A stretch of DNA of 64,000 nt from Pseudonocardiales bacterium. Lineage in GTDB: Bacteria; Actinomycetota; Actinomycetes; Mycobacteriales; Pseudonocardiaceae. The DNA is taken from contig JAFAPC010000114.1 of NCBI GenBank assembly GCA_019247305.1, forward strand, positions 43,784-107,783, given 5' to 3'. The notes beneath the pieces were generated by a model. That model had not been told where the DNA came from. It searched no databases and was given only the letters and a program-made list of their open reading frames with translations. Shown here one piece after another: positions 36,642 to 45,589 of this stretch. The first letter of the stretch is position 1, and the number at the start of each line of letters is the position of its first letter. Made by a program: the position numbers and the translations under genes.

Positions 36642-37610
36642 TTAGGCCACTCGGCAGGAGGGTTCGCGTCCGGCCAGGAAGTCACGCAGGTTGTCCAGCA
36701 CGAGCATGCCCATCGCGGTGCGGGTCGCCAGGGTGGCGCTGCCCAGGTGCGGCAGCAGCACGGCATTGTCCAGCTCAAGCAGTTCCGACGGGATGTTGGG
36801 TTCGCCCTCGTAGACGTCAAGTCCGGCACCGGCGATCGTCCCGGATCGCAGCGCGGCGATCAGCGCCGGCTGATCGACAACATCGCCGCGGGCACTGTTG
36901 ATCAAAAACGCGGTGGGCTTCATCCGGGCCAATGCTGCGGCGTCGATGAGGTGGGTGTTCGCGCCACCGCCGGGCATGTGCAGCGACACGAAATCGGCGA
37001 GCGCCAGCACGTCCTCGACGGTGTCGACCCGGCGAGCGTCGGGGATCCCGTGGTTGGGCTCGACGGTGAGTGGGTCGTAGAAGACCACCGGCATGCCGAA
37101 GCCGAAGTGCCCGCGGCGGGCCACCGCCACCCCGATCCGGCCCATGCCCAGGATGCCCAGCGTCTTGCCGCTGACGTCAGCGCCCATCAGGTGGGTGGGG
37201 CGCCAGCCGGTCCAGCGTCCGGCGCGGACTTCCCGTTCCCCCTCACCGGCCCGGCGGGCGACCATCAGCAGCAGCGTCATCGCGGTGTCCGCGGTGGTGT
37301 CGGTGAGCACCCCCGGGGTGTTGGTGACGACAATCCCCGCCTTAGCCGCGGCCTTGACGTCGATGTGGTCGTAGCCCACGCCGAAGTTGCCTAGAAACGT
37401 GGTCCGCACCTGGCCGGCGAACAGCTCGGCACCCAGCCGGTCAGACACGGTGGGCAGCACTACGTCGGCCTGCTCCAGCGCAGCGCGCAGCCCCTCAGGC
37501 CCGAGCGGCACATCGTCACGGTTGAGCTGGACGTCCCTGAAGCGCCGCGTCAGCTCCTGCTCGACCGGTGCCGGCCAGTGTCGGGTGACGACGATGACGG
37601 GTTCGTCCAC
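36642..37610 (-). CDS. hprA: Hydroxypyruvate/glyoxylate reductase, D-2-hydroxyacid dehydrogenase family
   Basis: 322 residues from GTG 37610, chosen for GGAGG nine bases upstream; ATG 37634 precedes the binding site. NAD-binding G-I-L-G-M-G-R-I-G, catalytic R in N-S-A-R-G-D-V-V-D, E in D-V-Y-E-G-E-P and H in L-L-P-H-L-G-S-A-T are all present. In the serine cycle it reduces hydroxypyruvate to D-glycerate. Last gene of the six-gene operon, 42 bases after mtkB; a hairpin straddles the end of mtkB just upstream. Family members also reduce glyoxylate; the operon favours hydroxypyruvate. Confidence 0.8.
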   Translation of the reverse strand: MDEPVIVVTRHWPAPVEQELTRRFRDVQLNRDDVPLGPEGLRAALEQADVVLPTVSDRLGAELFAGQVRTTFLGNFGVGYDHIDVKAAAKAGIVVTNTPGVLTDTTADTAMTLLLMVARRAGEGEREVRAGRWTGWRPTHLMGADVSGKTLGILGMGRIGVAVARRGHFGFGMPVVFYDPLTVEPNHGIPDARRVDTVEDVLALADFVSLHMPGGGANTHLIDAAALARMKPTAFLINSARGDVVDQPALIAALRSGTIAGAGLDVYEGEPNIPSELLELDNAVLLPHLGSATLATRTAMGMLVLDNLRDFLAGREPSCRVA

Positions 37611-37641
37611 GGCGATCCTCCAACAGATCAGCATCCCGGTG

Positions 37642-37699
37642 TTGGTGGCTCTTCAAGGGCGGCCAACCCCCGGGTTGGCCGCCCTTGAAGAGCCACCAA
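37642..37699 (-). terminator. Perfect 28-bp hairpin over the end of mtkB
   Basis: Bases 37642-37669 are exactly complementary to 37672-37699, with only two bases between. It contains the mtkB stop codon (37653) and the last 15 codons. No T run follows on the minus strand. It may be a T-less terminator that reduces hprA expression, or an mRNA-stabilising or processing element between the two genes. Confidence 0.6.
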
Positions 37700-38591
37700 G
37701 CAGGCCGTGCTCGGCGAGGACCCGGGCCACGGTCTCACCGATGCACGACGGGTTGGGTGCCATCGTGATGCCGGCAGCGGCCAGGATCTCCGTTTTCTCC
37801 TGGGCGGATTCCCCCACGGTGGACACGATCGCGCCAGCGTGGCCCATCTTGCGGCCCTTGGGGGCGGACAGCCCGGCGATGTAGGCGATTACCGGTTTGG
37901 TCATGTGGTCGCGCGCGTACTCGGCGGCCTCGGCTTCCTGCGGCCCGCCGATCTCACCGACCATCACCACCGCGTCGGTGTCCGGGTCGGCTTCGAACAG
38001 TTCCAGGTGGTCGCGGAAGGAGGTTCCGTTGACCGGGTCGCCGCCGATGCCGACCGAGGTGGACACCCCAATGCCCAGCGCCTTCATCTGGGAGGCGGCC
38101 TCGTAGCTCAGCGTGCCGGAGCGCCCGATCACCCCGACTCCTCCGGGCAGGTAGATGTGCCCGGGCATGATGCCCAGCAGCGCCCGCCCAGGTGAGATGG
38201 TGCCCGCGCAGTTAGGTCCGGTTAGGGTCATCTTCTGCTGGGCCTTGTAGCGCCGCATGTAGCGCTTCACTCGCATCATGTCCTGCATCGGGATGCCATC
38301 GGTGATGCAGACGCAGAACCGGATCCCGGCGTCGGCGGCCTCCATGATGGAGTCGGCGGCGAAAGGGGCCGGTACGAACACGATCGAGGCCCCCGCCCCG
38401 GTCGCGGCCACGGCGTCTTTCATGGTGTTGAACACCGGAGCGCCCAGCACGTGCTCGCCGCCCTTGCCCGGGGTGACGCCAGCGACCACGTTGGTGCCGT
38501 AGTCGATCATCTCTTCGGTGTGAAAGCGCCCGATGCGGCCGGTGATGCCCTGCACCACCACCCGGGTGTGCTCGTCGATCAAGATGGCCAT
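37653..38591 (-). CDS. mtkB: Malate-CoA ligase alpha subunit (malate thiokinase small subunit)
   Basis: 312 residues. The succinyl-CoA synthetase alpha fold is clear: V-V-Q-G-I-T-G-R-I-G, G-P-N-C-A-G, and the phosphorylated histidine in K-M-G-H-A-G-A-I. The segment I-T-D-G-I-P-M-Q-D-M-M-R-V-K-R-Y matches malate-CoA ligase MtkB rather than SucD, which has I-T-E-G-I-P at that point. With MtkA it makes malyl-CoA from malate, CoA and ATP. The C-terminal tail S-S-R-A-A-N-P-G-V-G-R-P is encoded inside a hairpin and may be a recent extension. Fifth gene of the operon. Confidence 0.85.
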   Translation of the reverse strand: MAILIDEHTRVVVQGITGRIGRFHTEEMIDYGTNVVAGVTPGKGGEHVLGAPVFNTMKDAVAATGAGASIVFVPAPFAADSIMEAADAGIRFCVCITDGIPMQDMMRVKRYMRRYKAQQKMTLTGPNCAGTISPGRALLGIMPGHIYLPGGVGVIGRSGTLSYEAASQMKALGIGVSTSVGIGGDPVNGTSFRDHLELFEADPDTDAVVMVGEIGGPQEAEAAEYARDHMTKPVIAYIAGLSAPKGRKMGHAGAIVSTVGESAQEKTEILAAAGITMAPNPSCIGETVARVLAEHGLLGGSSRAANPGVGRP

Positions 38592-38630
38592 GCCTGCTAG
38601 CCGACCTTTCTAGACCTCTCCAGCACCACC

Positions 38631-39800
38631 TCACGTGCTGGCACCAACGGCGGCGACGGCCTGATGGGCGGCCTCGGCCAGAGTGTCTGCGGTGATGATG
38701 GGCAGTCCGGAGGCACCCAGGATCTGCTGGCCCTGCTCGACGTGGGTGCCGGCCAGCCGCACCACCACGGGAACTTTGACGTCGATCTCCTTGAACGCGG
38801 CCACGATGCCCTCGGCGACCCAGTCGCAGCGGTTGACGCCGGCAAAAATGTTGATCAGTATCGCCTTGACGTTGGTGTCCTGCAGCACCGCACGGAAGGC
38901 CTTGAGGACCCGCTGGGGCGATGCGCCACCGCCAATGTCCAGGAAGTTCGCTGGCTTCCCGCCCGCAGCTTTGATCATGTCCATGGTCGCCATCGCCAGG
39001 CCAGCTCCGTTGATCATGCAGCCGATATCGCCGTCCAGACCGACGTAGGCCAGCCCACGGTCCGCCGCGTGGCTCTCCCGGGCGTCTTCCTGGCTGCGGT
39101 CGCGCAGCTCGGAGATGTCCCGGTGGCGAAACAGCGCGTTGTCGTCGAACGACATCTTGGCGTCCAGCGCGACGATACTGCCCTTACTCGTCACGGCCAG
39201 CGGGTTGATCTCCAGCATGGTAGCGTCCAGGTCACGGAAAGCCCGGTAGGAGCGCCGGAAAATCTGGCTGGCTTCGGCGATCTGCTCCGGGTGCAGGTCC
39301 AGCGCGAACGCGATCTCCCGCGCTTGGAACTCCAGGAAACCCGCTGCGGGGTCGATGGTCGTGCGCAGCAGCGCTTCGGGCTTGGTGCTCACCAGGTCCT
39401 CGATCTCCACGCCGCCCTGCGCCGAGGTGATGATGCACACCCGCTCGATGCGGCGGTCCAGCACGACGGCGAAGTACAGCTCGCGGGCGATGTCGGTGGC
39501 CTCCTCGACGTACACGCGGTAGATCAGTTTGCCCTGCGGCGCGGACTGCCGGGTGATCAGCCGCCGGCCGAACATGCTGCTGGCGGCGTCGTGCACCGCA
39601 CGCTCGGAGTGGCATAACCGCACCCCGCCGGCTGCCCCGCGGCCACCGGTGTGGACCTGGGCTTTGACCACCCAGGCTGACCCACCGATCTCGGCGCACC
39701 GGTAGGACGCCTGCTCGGGACTGTAGGCCAGACCACCGCGCGGAATGGGAACCCCGAAGCGGGCCAGGATCTCCTTGGCCTGATACTCATGGATGTCCAT
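38631..39800 (-). CDS. mtkA: Malate-CoA ligase beta subunit (malate thiokinase large subunit)
   Basis: 389 residues. ATP-grasp domain start [22 protein letters not shown], then [14 protein letters not shown] and [15 protein letters not shown]. From memory these follow the methylotroph MtkA sequence more closely than housekeeping SucC (for example F-Q-A-R-E-I-A-F and [16 protein letters not shown]). The complex activates malate so that malyl-CoA lyase can split it. Nine bases after mclA and 39 before mtkB, consistent with one operon. Confidence 0.85.
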   Translation of the reverse strand: MDIHEYQAKEILARFGVPIPRGGLAYSPEQASYRCAEIGGSAWVVKAQVHTGGRGAAGGVRLCHSERAVHDAASSMFGRRLITRQSAPQGKLIYRVYVEEATDIARELYFAVVLDRRIERVCIITSAQGGVEIEDLVSTKPEALLRTTIDPAAGFLEFQAREIAFALDLHPEQIAEASQIFRRSYRAFRDLDATMLEINPLAVTSKGSIVALDAKMSFDDNALFRHRDISELRDRSQEDARESHAADRGLAYVGLDGDIGCMINGAGLAMATMDMIKAAGGKPANFLDIGGGASPQRVLKAFRAVLQDTNVKAILINIFAGVNRCDWVAEGIVAAFKEIDVKVPVVVRLAGTHVEQGQQILGASGLPIITADTLAEAAHQAVAAVGAST

Positions 39801-39809
39801 GGCCCCCCG

Positions 39810-40760
39810 CTACGCCCGGCTGGCGGCGGCCCGGATCGCCTGGTCCAGCGCGATCACCGTCTGGGCCATCCGCGCGGAGGCTGCGTCGATCATCTTGCCC
39901 TCCACCGCCGCGGCACCTTTACCCTGCGCCGCGGCCTCGTCCAGCGCCTCAACAATGCGCCGTGCCCGCTGGAGCTCAGCTTCCGGCGGGCTGAACACCT
40001 CATTGGCCAGCTCAACCTGGCTGGGATGAATTGCCCATTTGCCCTCAGCGCCCAGCGCCGCCGCCCGGGCGGCACCGGCGCGGTAGCCATCGGGGTCGGA
40101 GAAGTCGCCAAACGGGCCGTCGATTGGGCGAAGTCCATAGGCCCGGGCGGCCACGATCATCCGCGACAGCGCGAAATGCCACTGATCACCGGGATAGTTC
40201 GGGTTCAGGCCACCGATGCTCACCGTGCGGGCTCGGTTGCTCGCGGCGTAGTCGGCCACCCCGAAGTGCAGCGCTTCCAGCCGACCGGGAGCAGCAGCGA
40301 TGGCCTCCACGTTCGCCATCCCCAGCGCGGTTTCGATCAGTGCTTCGAGACCGACCTTGTTCGGGTAGCCTTGGGCCTGTTCCACCTGGGTGATGAGGGT
40401 TTCCACACAGTACAGATCCGCGGGCAGGCCGACCTTGGGCACCAGGATAGTGTGCAGTCGGTCCCCGGCCTGCTCCATGACGTCGATGACGTCGCGATAC
40501 ATGTAGTGGGTATCCAGCCCGTTGATCCGCACCGACACCGTCTTGCCCTTGGCTGCCCAGTCAATGTCGCGCAGCGCTTCGATGACGGTGCGGCGGGCCT
40601 GCTCTTTGTCCGCCGGGGCTACCGCATCCTCCAGATCGAGGAACACGACATCGGCCGCGCTGGTCGCGGCCTTGTCGATGAAGCTGGTGTTCGACCCTGG
40701 CACCGCGAGCTCACTGCGGTGCAACCGCGGACGGCGCATCGGGTGATAGGTGTGGCTCAC
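39810..40760 (-). CDS. mclA: Malyl-CoA lyase
   Basis: 316 residues of the HpcH/CitE family: H-R-S-E-L-A-V-P-G-S-N, F-L-D-L-E-D-A-V-A-P, I-E-T-A-L-G-M-A-N-V-E-A-I, and G-P-F-G-D-F-S-D-P-D-G-Y. These blocks are those of MclA from serine-cycle methylotrophs rather than of citrate lyase CitE. It cleaves malyl-CoA to acetyl-CoA and glyoxylate. The start overlaps the sgaA stop by four bases (ATGA), so translation is coupled. Confidence 0.88.
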   Translation of the reverse strand: MSHTYHPMRRPRLHRSELAVPGSNTSFIDKAATSAADVVFLDLEDAVAPADKEQARRTVIEALRDIDWAAKGKTVSVRINGLDTHYMYRDVIDVMEQAGDRLHTILVPKVGLPADLYCVETLITQVEQAQGYPNKVGLEALIETALGMANVEAIAAAPGRLEALHFGVADYAASNRARTVSIGGLNPNYPGDQWHFALSRMIVAARAYGLRPIDGPFGDFSDPDGYRAGAARAAALGAEGKWAIHPSQVELANEVFSPPEAELQRARRIVEALDEAAAQGKGAAAVEGKMIDAASARMAQTVIALDQAIRAAASRA

Positions 40761-42001
40761 CTAGTTCCTCCCAGGGGGCTTCCTCCTTGGGGGCTTTCTT
40801 CTTGGGGGTCCGGGTCGGCCTCCAGCGCGGCGGTCGCGCCGCGGTAATAGTCCTGGGCCGCCGCGACGCCGGCCCCAAGCTCCACCTTGGCCCCGGCGTC
40901 GGCCAGCGACATCTCGGCGCTGGCCAGCGCGGCCAGGCACATCACCTCGTTGAGGTCACCGAGGTGGCCGATCCGGAACACCGTGCCTGCCAGCCTGGCC
41001 AGGCCGGCCCCGAACGACGTGCGGTAACGGTGGAAGCTGATCCGACAGACCTCCGCGGCGTCCACGCCCTCCGGGGTGCGGATCGCCGTGACGGTGTCGG
41101 AATACCACCGCGGCTCCAGCGCGCACAGCGACAGACCCAACGCGTCTACCCCACGCCGGATCCCTTCGGCGAGCCGGTGGTGGCGGGCGAACACCTGCGG
41201 CAGGCCTTCGGCAAACAGCAGGTCCAGGGAGCACCGCAGGCCATGCAGCATCGGCGTAGGCGGGGTGTAGGGAAAGTAGCCGCGGTCGTTGGCCGTGCTC
41301 ATCTCCGCGAAGCGGAAGTAGCAGCGCGGCATCGTCGAGGACTTGTGCGCCTCAAGCGCCCTGGCACTGACCCCGAGCATGGACATCCCTGGGGGCATCA
41401 TCAAGCCCTTCTGCGAGCCGGTCACCGCCAGGTCGACGCCCCACGCTTCCTGCTCGAAGGGGATCGACGCCAGCGAGGACACCGCGTCGACGAACAGCAA
41501 CGCCTGCGAGCCGGCCTCGTCCATCACCTGGCGGACACCGGCGATGTCGGAGGTCACTCCGGTGGCCGTTTCGTTGTGGCAAGCGAAGACGCCCTTGATG
41601 GTCTTGTCCTCAGCGAGGTGGCGCGCGTAGTCCGCCAGCGGGACGCCCTCACCCCACTCCCGGTCGATGCACGTCACCTCCAGGCCTAGCCGGGTCGCCA
41701 TCTGGGCCCACAGATGGGAGAACTGCCCAAAACGTGACATCAGGACCCTATCGCCCCGGTTGAGGGTGTTGCTGATCGCCGCCTCCCACGCACCGGTACC
41801 CGAGGAGGGATACATGAACACTCGGCCGGTCTCGTTAGCGAAGATCTTCTTCAGGTCGGCGAACAGGGGCAGGGTCAGCTCAGGGAAATCCGGTGCCCGG
41901 TGGTCCTGCATCGGGACGTTCATCGCGCGGCGCACCGCGTCGGGGACATTGGTCGGACCGGGGATGAACAGGTGCACAGGTCCGTGGGGCATGGCCGTCA
42001 C
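40757..42001 (-). CDS. sgaA: Serine-glyoxylate aminotransferase
   Basis: 414 residues. F-I-P-G-P-T-N-V-P, S-S-G-T-G-A-W-E-A-A, and the pyridoxal-phosphate lysine in T-G-S-Q-K-G-L-M (about residue 198). It transfers the amino group of serine to glyoxylate, giving hydroxypyruvate and glycine, the link between the two halves of the serine cycle. The last 20 residues are a low-complexity Gly/Pro/Ser tail encoded by short near-repeats at 40757-40815. Eleven bases after glyA. Confidence 0.88.
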   Translation of the reverse strand: MTAMPHGPVHLFIPGPTNVPDAVRRAMNVPMQDHRAPDFPELTLPLFADLKKIFANETGRVFMYPSSGTGAWEAAISNTLNRGDRVLMSRFGQFSHLWAQMATRLGLEVTCIDREWGEGVPLADYARHLAEDKTIKGVFACHNETATGVTSDIAGVRQVMDEAGSQALLFVDAVSSLASIPFEQEAWGVDLAVTGSQKGLMMPPGMSMLGVSARALEAHKSSTMPRCYFRFAEMSTANDRGYFPYTPPTPMLHGLRCSLDLLFAEGLPQVFARHHRLAEGIRRGVDALGLSLCALEPRWYSDTVTAIRTPEGVDAAEVCRISFHRYRTSFGAGLARLAGTVFRIGHLGDLNEVMCLAALASAEMSLADAGAKVELGAGVAAAQDYYRGATAALEADPDPQEESPQGGSPLGGTR

Positions 42002-42012
42002 CGCCCTTGGGG

Positions 42013-43326
42013 TTAGCTGGAATGGCTGGGTGCTGAGGGCTTGGGAGCAAGCTGTGGGTACAGCGGGTAGCGCTTGGCGAGCACCCGGGTGCGTTCGCGC
42101 AGCGACGCTCGCTTGGCGTCGTCCAGCTCGCCGGTGAGCGCCTCGGTAATGATCTTGCCGATCTCGCGGAAATCGCCTTCCTGCAGGCCCCGGGTAGCCA
42201 GCGGGGCGGTCCCGATCCGCAGGCCGGAGGCCACGGCCGGCGGTCGGGGGTCGAAGGGCACCGCGTTGCGGTTGACGGTGATGCCGATCTCGGCTAGCCG
42301 GTCTTCGGCTTGGCGCCCATCCAGCGGGGATTCCCGCAGGTCGGCGAGCACCAGGTGGGTGTCGGTACCGCCGGTGAGCACGGTGAGCCCGCCGCTGAGC
42401 ATCTCCTCGGCCAGCGCCCGGGCACCAGCGCGGGTGCGCCGTTGGCGCTCCCGGAACGGCGCCGATGCGGCGATCTTCAGCGTGACCGCCTTGGCGGCGA
42501 TCACATGCATCAGCGGCCCGCCCTGCCAGCCGGGGAACGTCCGCGAGTTGATTTTCTTTGCGTGCTCCGCGGTGCAGAGGATCATTCCGCTGCGCGGCCC
42601 GCCCAGCGTCTTGTGGATCGTCGTGGTCACGACGTCGGCGTAGGGCACCGGGTTGGGATGCTCACCCGCGGCGACCAGGCCGGCGAAGTGCGCCATGTCG
42701 ACGACCAGGTAGGCACCTACCTCATCGGCAATGTCGCGGAAGCGGGCGAAGTCGAGCTGGCGGGGGTAGGCCGACCAGCCAGCGAGGATCATCTTCGGCC
42801 GATGCTCCTTCGCCAGCGCCGCGACCTCCTCCATGTCCACCCACGAGGTCTCCCGGTCCACCCCGTAGGGCACTACGTGGTAGTACAGCCCGGAGAAGTT
42901 GCGCTGCATGCCGTGGGTGAGGTGCCCGCCATGGTCGAGCTTCATCCCCAGGAACGTGTCGCCGGGTTCCATCAACGCGCTGTAGACGATGGCGTTAGCT
43001 GAGGAGCCGCTGTGCGGTTGCACGTTGGCGTGCTCGGCGCCGAAGAGCTCCTTGGCCCGGTCGATGGTCAGCTGCTCCGCCACGTCGACGTGCTCGCAAC
43101 CGCCGTAGTACCGCCGGCCCGGATAGCCCTCCGCGTACTTGTTAGTGAGCACCGAGCCCTGACAGTCCAGGACGGCCTGGGGCACGAAGTTCTCCGAGGC
43201 GATCATCTCCAGGGTGTGTTCCTGGCGGGAGAGCTCGCCGGCGAGCACCTCGGCGATCTCGGGGTCGACCTCGGAGACCGGCTTGGTGAAGAAGTCAGCG
43301 GGCAAGTCAGCAGGCAGAGCACTCAT
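42013..43326 (-). CDS. glyA: Serine hydroxymethyltransferase
   Basis: 437 residues. [24 protein letters not shown], and the pyridoxal-phosphate lysine in [10 protein letters not shown] (about residue 239). It adds a one-carbon unit from methylene-tetrahydrofolate to glycine to make serine. First gene of the operon, so a dedicated copy for the cycle is likely alongside a housekeeping glyA elsewhere. Three 16-bp direct repeats lie 81-128 bases upstream. Confidence 0.92.
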   Translation of the reverse strand: MSALPADLPADFFTKPVSEVDPEIAEVLAGELSRQEHTLEMIASENFVPQAVLDCQGSVLTNKYAEGYPGRRYYGGCEHVDVAEQLTIDRAKELFGAEHANVQPHSGSSANAIVYSALMEPGDTFLGMKLDHGGHLTHGMQRNFSGLYYHVVPYGVDRETSWVDMEEVAALAKEHRPKMILAGWSAYPRQLDFARFRDIADEVGAYLVVDMAHFAGLVAAGEHPNPVPYADVVTTTIHKTLGGPRSGMILCTAEHAKKINSRTFPGWQGGPLMHVIAAKAVTLKIAASAPFRERQRRTRAGARALAEEMLSGGLTVLTGGTDTHLVLADLRESPLDGRQAEDRLAEIGITVNRNAVPFDPRPPAVASGLRIGTAPLATRGLQEGDFREIGKIITEALTGELDDAKRASLRERTRVLAKRYPLYPQLAPKPSAPSHSS

Positions 43327-43406
43327 CGGTGAATCCTTGACTCCTATGGCGGCGGACGGGGCGGTCAGGGGATTGCCGGCTCCGTCGACGGCTGGCTCGG
43401 CGCGTC

Positions 43407-43454
43407 GCTCAGTACCGAAACTGCTCAGTACCGAAACTGCTCAGTACCGAAACT
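43407..43454. promoter_or_regulatory. Three perfect tandem 16-bp repeats upstream of glyA
   Basis: The 16-base unit at 43407-43422 is repeated exactly at 43423-43438 and 43439-43454 with no spacer. It lies in the only sizeable intergenic gap before the serine-cycle operon (43327-43676), 81 bases from the glyA start. Iterated sites of this spacing, about one and a half helical turns, are typical of a regulator binding cooperatively. The regulator is not identified. Confidence 0.6.
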
Positions 43455-43676
43455 ACCGCCACCGAGGCCGCGAACTCTTCATCCCCAACCCCCTACCCGG
43501 GCCAGCATATCGACGGGGCGCCAGGACAGACAGCCCTGTCTTGTGAACGCTGTGTCATGAACCCTGTCTCATGAACGCTCCCCGGCAGCCCGTGCCGTGC
43601 CTACTTGCCACCGGGTCGTGCGTTCGCTATGGGGCTCGCGAGGGCCGCGAACTGCGGCGAGGAGCCGGCGCCGATC

Positions 43677-44558
43677 CTACGGTGGTAGGCATGCCAACAG
43701 CACGGTTCGGGTCAGATCTTCGTCGAAATAGGGAAGCATACTAGTAAAGTCGGGACACGAGTTCACCTCAAGGACGAGCGGACCACGCGTCGTCCGCAGA
43801 ATGTCGATTCCGGCATGGCCAAGCCCGAGGGCGCGGGCCGCATCTTCGGCTAACGTGCGCTCGTTCGGTGTCAAGTCGACAGGATGCTGCGTTGCTCCGC
43901 CCGCAACGTTGCTTCGCCACTCGTTCCTGGGGGCTGTCCGGAGCGTCGCTGCCAGTAAATGCCCACCCGTTATCACGGCCCTGACGCTGCGCCCATGGAA
44001 TTCCCCAACTTCGGGTTGTATGATCAGAGCCCCAGGTCCCTCGGACGTAAGGTCATGAAAGGCCTGGGTCAGGGAGGTGGGATGGTCAGCGCGACGGACC
44101 CATCGACCCTGTGCCCCGTGCGTGCGCTTGATAACCACCGGGTACTGAATCTCTCGGGCCACCGAGAGTGCGCGGTCCAAGTCAAGCGGGCAGATAGTGC
44201 TCGGCACCTGGGGGAGTGCGGCGTGTGACAATTGGATCGCGGTCGCGGCCTTATCGTCCGCTGTCAACACGCTATCTACTGGGTTCTGCAGGTACGCTCG
44301 CCGGCAGAGTATGCGGAAGGCATGTACCGCGCTCGGGTACCCAAAAAGCAGATAGGGACCAAGGCTGGTGATGTCCATAGCGCCCGCCGCGTCGCGGACC
44401 ACCGCTGCCCCGGTGACGCTGATATCGACGGTGAGTGTCGACAGGTCAATAACTCGGACGGGGATACCAAGTTCGGCAGCCCCTGCGACAAGTCGAGTCG
44501 GCACGTTCGTGGCATACGGGTTGCGCACAATGCCCAGCGTCATATGGCCCAGCGTCAT
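43677..44558 (-). CDS. RimK-like ATP-grasp ligase, second of a pair
   Basis: About 293 residues from ATG 44558, overlapping the upstream stop by four bases (ATGA). ATP-grasp features: P-V-V-I-K-R-T-H-G-A-Q-G, then L-I-I-Q-P-E-V-G-E-F-H-G-R-S-V-R, and L-V-L-E-V-N-S-C-P-D-F-T-S-M with the metal-binding E and N. The family joins an amino acid to a carboxylate through an acyl-phosphate. It is a diverged paralogue of the neighbouring gene. Substrate unknown; relatives include LysX, RimK and coenzyme-modifying glutamate ligases. Confidence 0.65.
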   Translation of the reverse strand: MTLGHMTLGIVRNPYATNVPTRLVAGAAELGIPVRVIDLSTLTVDISVTGAAVVRDAAGAMDITSLGPYLLFGYPSAVHAFRILCRRAYLQNPVDSVLTADDKAATAIQLSHAALPQVPSTICPLDLDRALSVAREIQYPVVIKRTHGAQGRWVRRADHPTSLTQAFHDLTSEGPGALIIQPEVGEFHGRSVRAVITGGHLLAATLRTAPRNEWRSNVAGGATQHPVDLTPNERTLAEDAARALGLGHAGIDILRTTRGPLVLEVNSCPDFTSMLPYFDEDLTRTVLLACLPP

Positions 44559-45466
44559 ACGGCAGCGCCTCTTCCCCGACGCGTCATGGCGAGGTGGAGT
44601 ATAGCGCCCGCAACATCTTCGCCGGTCACGGCCGAAATACCCGCGAAGCCAGCCCATGCGTCAACCTCTAAGACCCGAACGGTGCCGTCGTCGTCCTCGA
44701 TCAGATCGACCCCTCCATAGTCAAGTCCGCAGGCGTCCAGTGCTGCCACCGCAGTGGATGCCGCCGGATGATCGATGGGAAGCTGAGTAGGGGTGGCACC
44801 AAGGGTAAGATTAGCCCTGACCTCGCCGGCAACCGCGTGGCGCTGCATTAACGCCACACAAGCACCAGCCACCACGAAAGCGCGCACGTCGCGGCCGCCT
44901 CCCCCCACTACAGGCTGGGCAACATAGTGCTCCCTCGCGAAAGGTACCGGAGTCCTTTGTTCGGGATTGTCCGCCCAAGTCGCCAACAGTTCAACCGTCG
45001 ACCTAAAAGTGCGGATCCCTTCTCCCCGGACCCCATGGGCTGGCTTCAGAATTGCTCCTCGATGATCTGTCAGAGACCGCATGGCCGCTTCGCTCGGCTC
45101 AACGAAAGCAATCGTGTGGACGATCGGTACCCGAGCACGGTGCAACGCAAGATACGTCAACAACTTGTCCCTCGAACGGTATGCGGCGTCCGGTTCGTTC
45201 AGGACGGTGGCTCCCTCGGATGCCCACAGTTGTAATACTGGAATCACGATTCCTTGAAATGTCGCGACGGTACGGTGCAGGATGATTTCTGGCCGCACCG
45301 GCTCGCCGTCATAACAGCCCGAGACTCGCCCGTCCGTGCAGTGAACCTGCAGCCGGTGAGGTTCCCACGTCGTGAGCCGGATACCGCGGGCCTGGGCAGC
45401 CTTGCATAACAATTCCCAGTTCGGGTATCGCACCTCGGGATAGTGCAGCACCACAATGTCCTCCAT
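44555..45466 (-). CDS. RimK-like ATP-grasp ligase, first of a pair
   Basis: 303 residues. G-A-I-L-K-P-A-H-G-V-R-G-E-G-I is the glycine-rich ATP loop; V-A-Q-P-V-V-G-G-G-G-R-D-V-R-A-F-V-V is the mid-domain strand; V-R-V-L-E-V-D-A-W-A-G-F-A-G-I holds the metal ligands. Here the usual E-x-N is E-x-D, which should be checked against the family. The N-terminal pre-ATP-grasp domain (1-100) is full length. About 120 bases separate it from radA upstream. The pair probably adds two amino acids in sequence to one acceptor. Confidence 0.65.
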   Translation of the reverse strand: MEDIVVLHYPEVRYPNWELLCKAAQARGIRLTTWEPHRLQVHCTDGRVSGCYDGEPVRPEIILHRTVATFQGIVIPVLQLWASEGATVLNEPDAAYRSRDKLLTYLALHRARVPIVHTIAFVEPSEAAMRSLTDHRGAILKPAHGVRGEGIRTFRSTVELLATWADNPEQRTPVPFAREHYVAQPVVGGGGRDVRAFVVAGACVALMQRHAVAGEVRANLTLGATPTQLPIDHPAASTAVAALDACGLDYGGVDLIEDDDGTVRVLEVDAWAGFAGISAVTGEDVAGAILHLAMTRRGRGAAV

Positions 45467-45589
45467 CCTGCAGATAGTACCTGCGCTAAGTGTTCGACGC
45501 GATGGCGCTCGTGACTTTGGAGGCTCCTTTTGGCAGCCGTGAATGCTGTGGCCGACGTACTCCCTATGGGTTTGCCTCGTCGATGATGG

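Noticed and set aside
37653..39800. mtkA/mtkB as housekeeping succinyl-CoA synthetase (sucCD)
   Set aside because: The gene order between mclA and hprA and the MtkB-type I-T-D-G-I-P-M-Q-D-M-M-R-V-K-R-Y segment favour malate-CoA ligase. A tree would settle it.
43407..43454. Iterons as a replication origin
   Set aside because: Only three units, no replication initiator gene nearby, and position fits a promoter.
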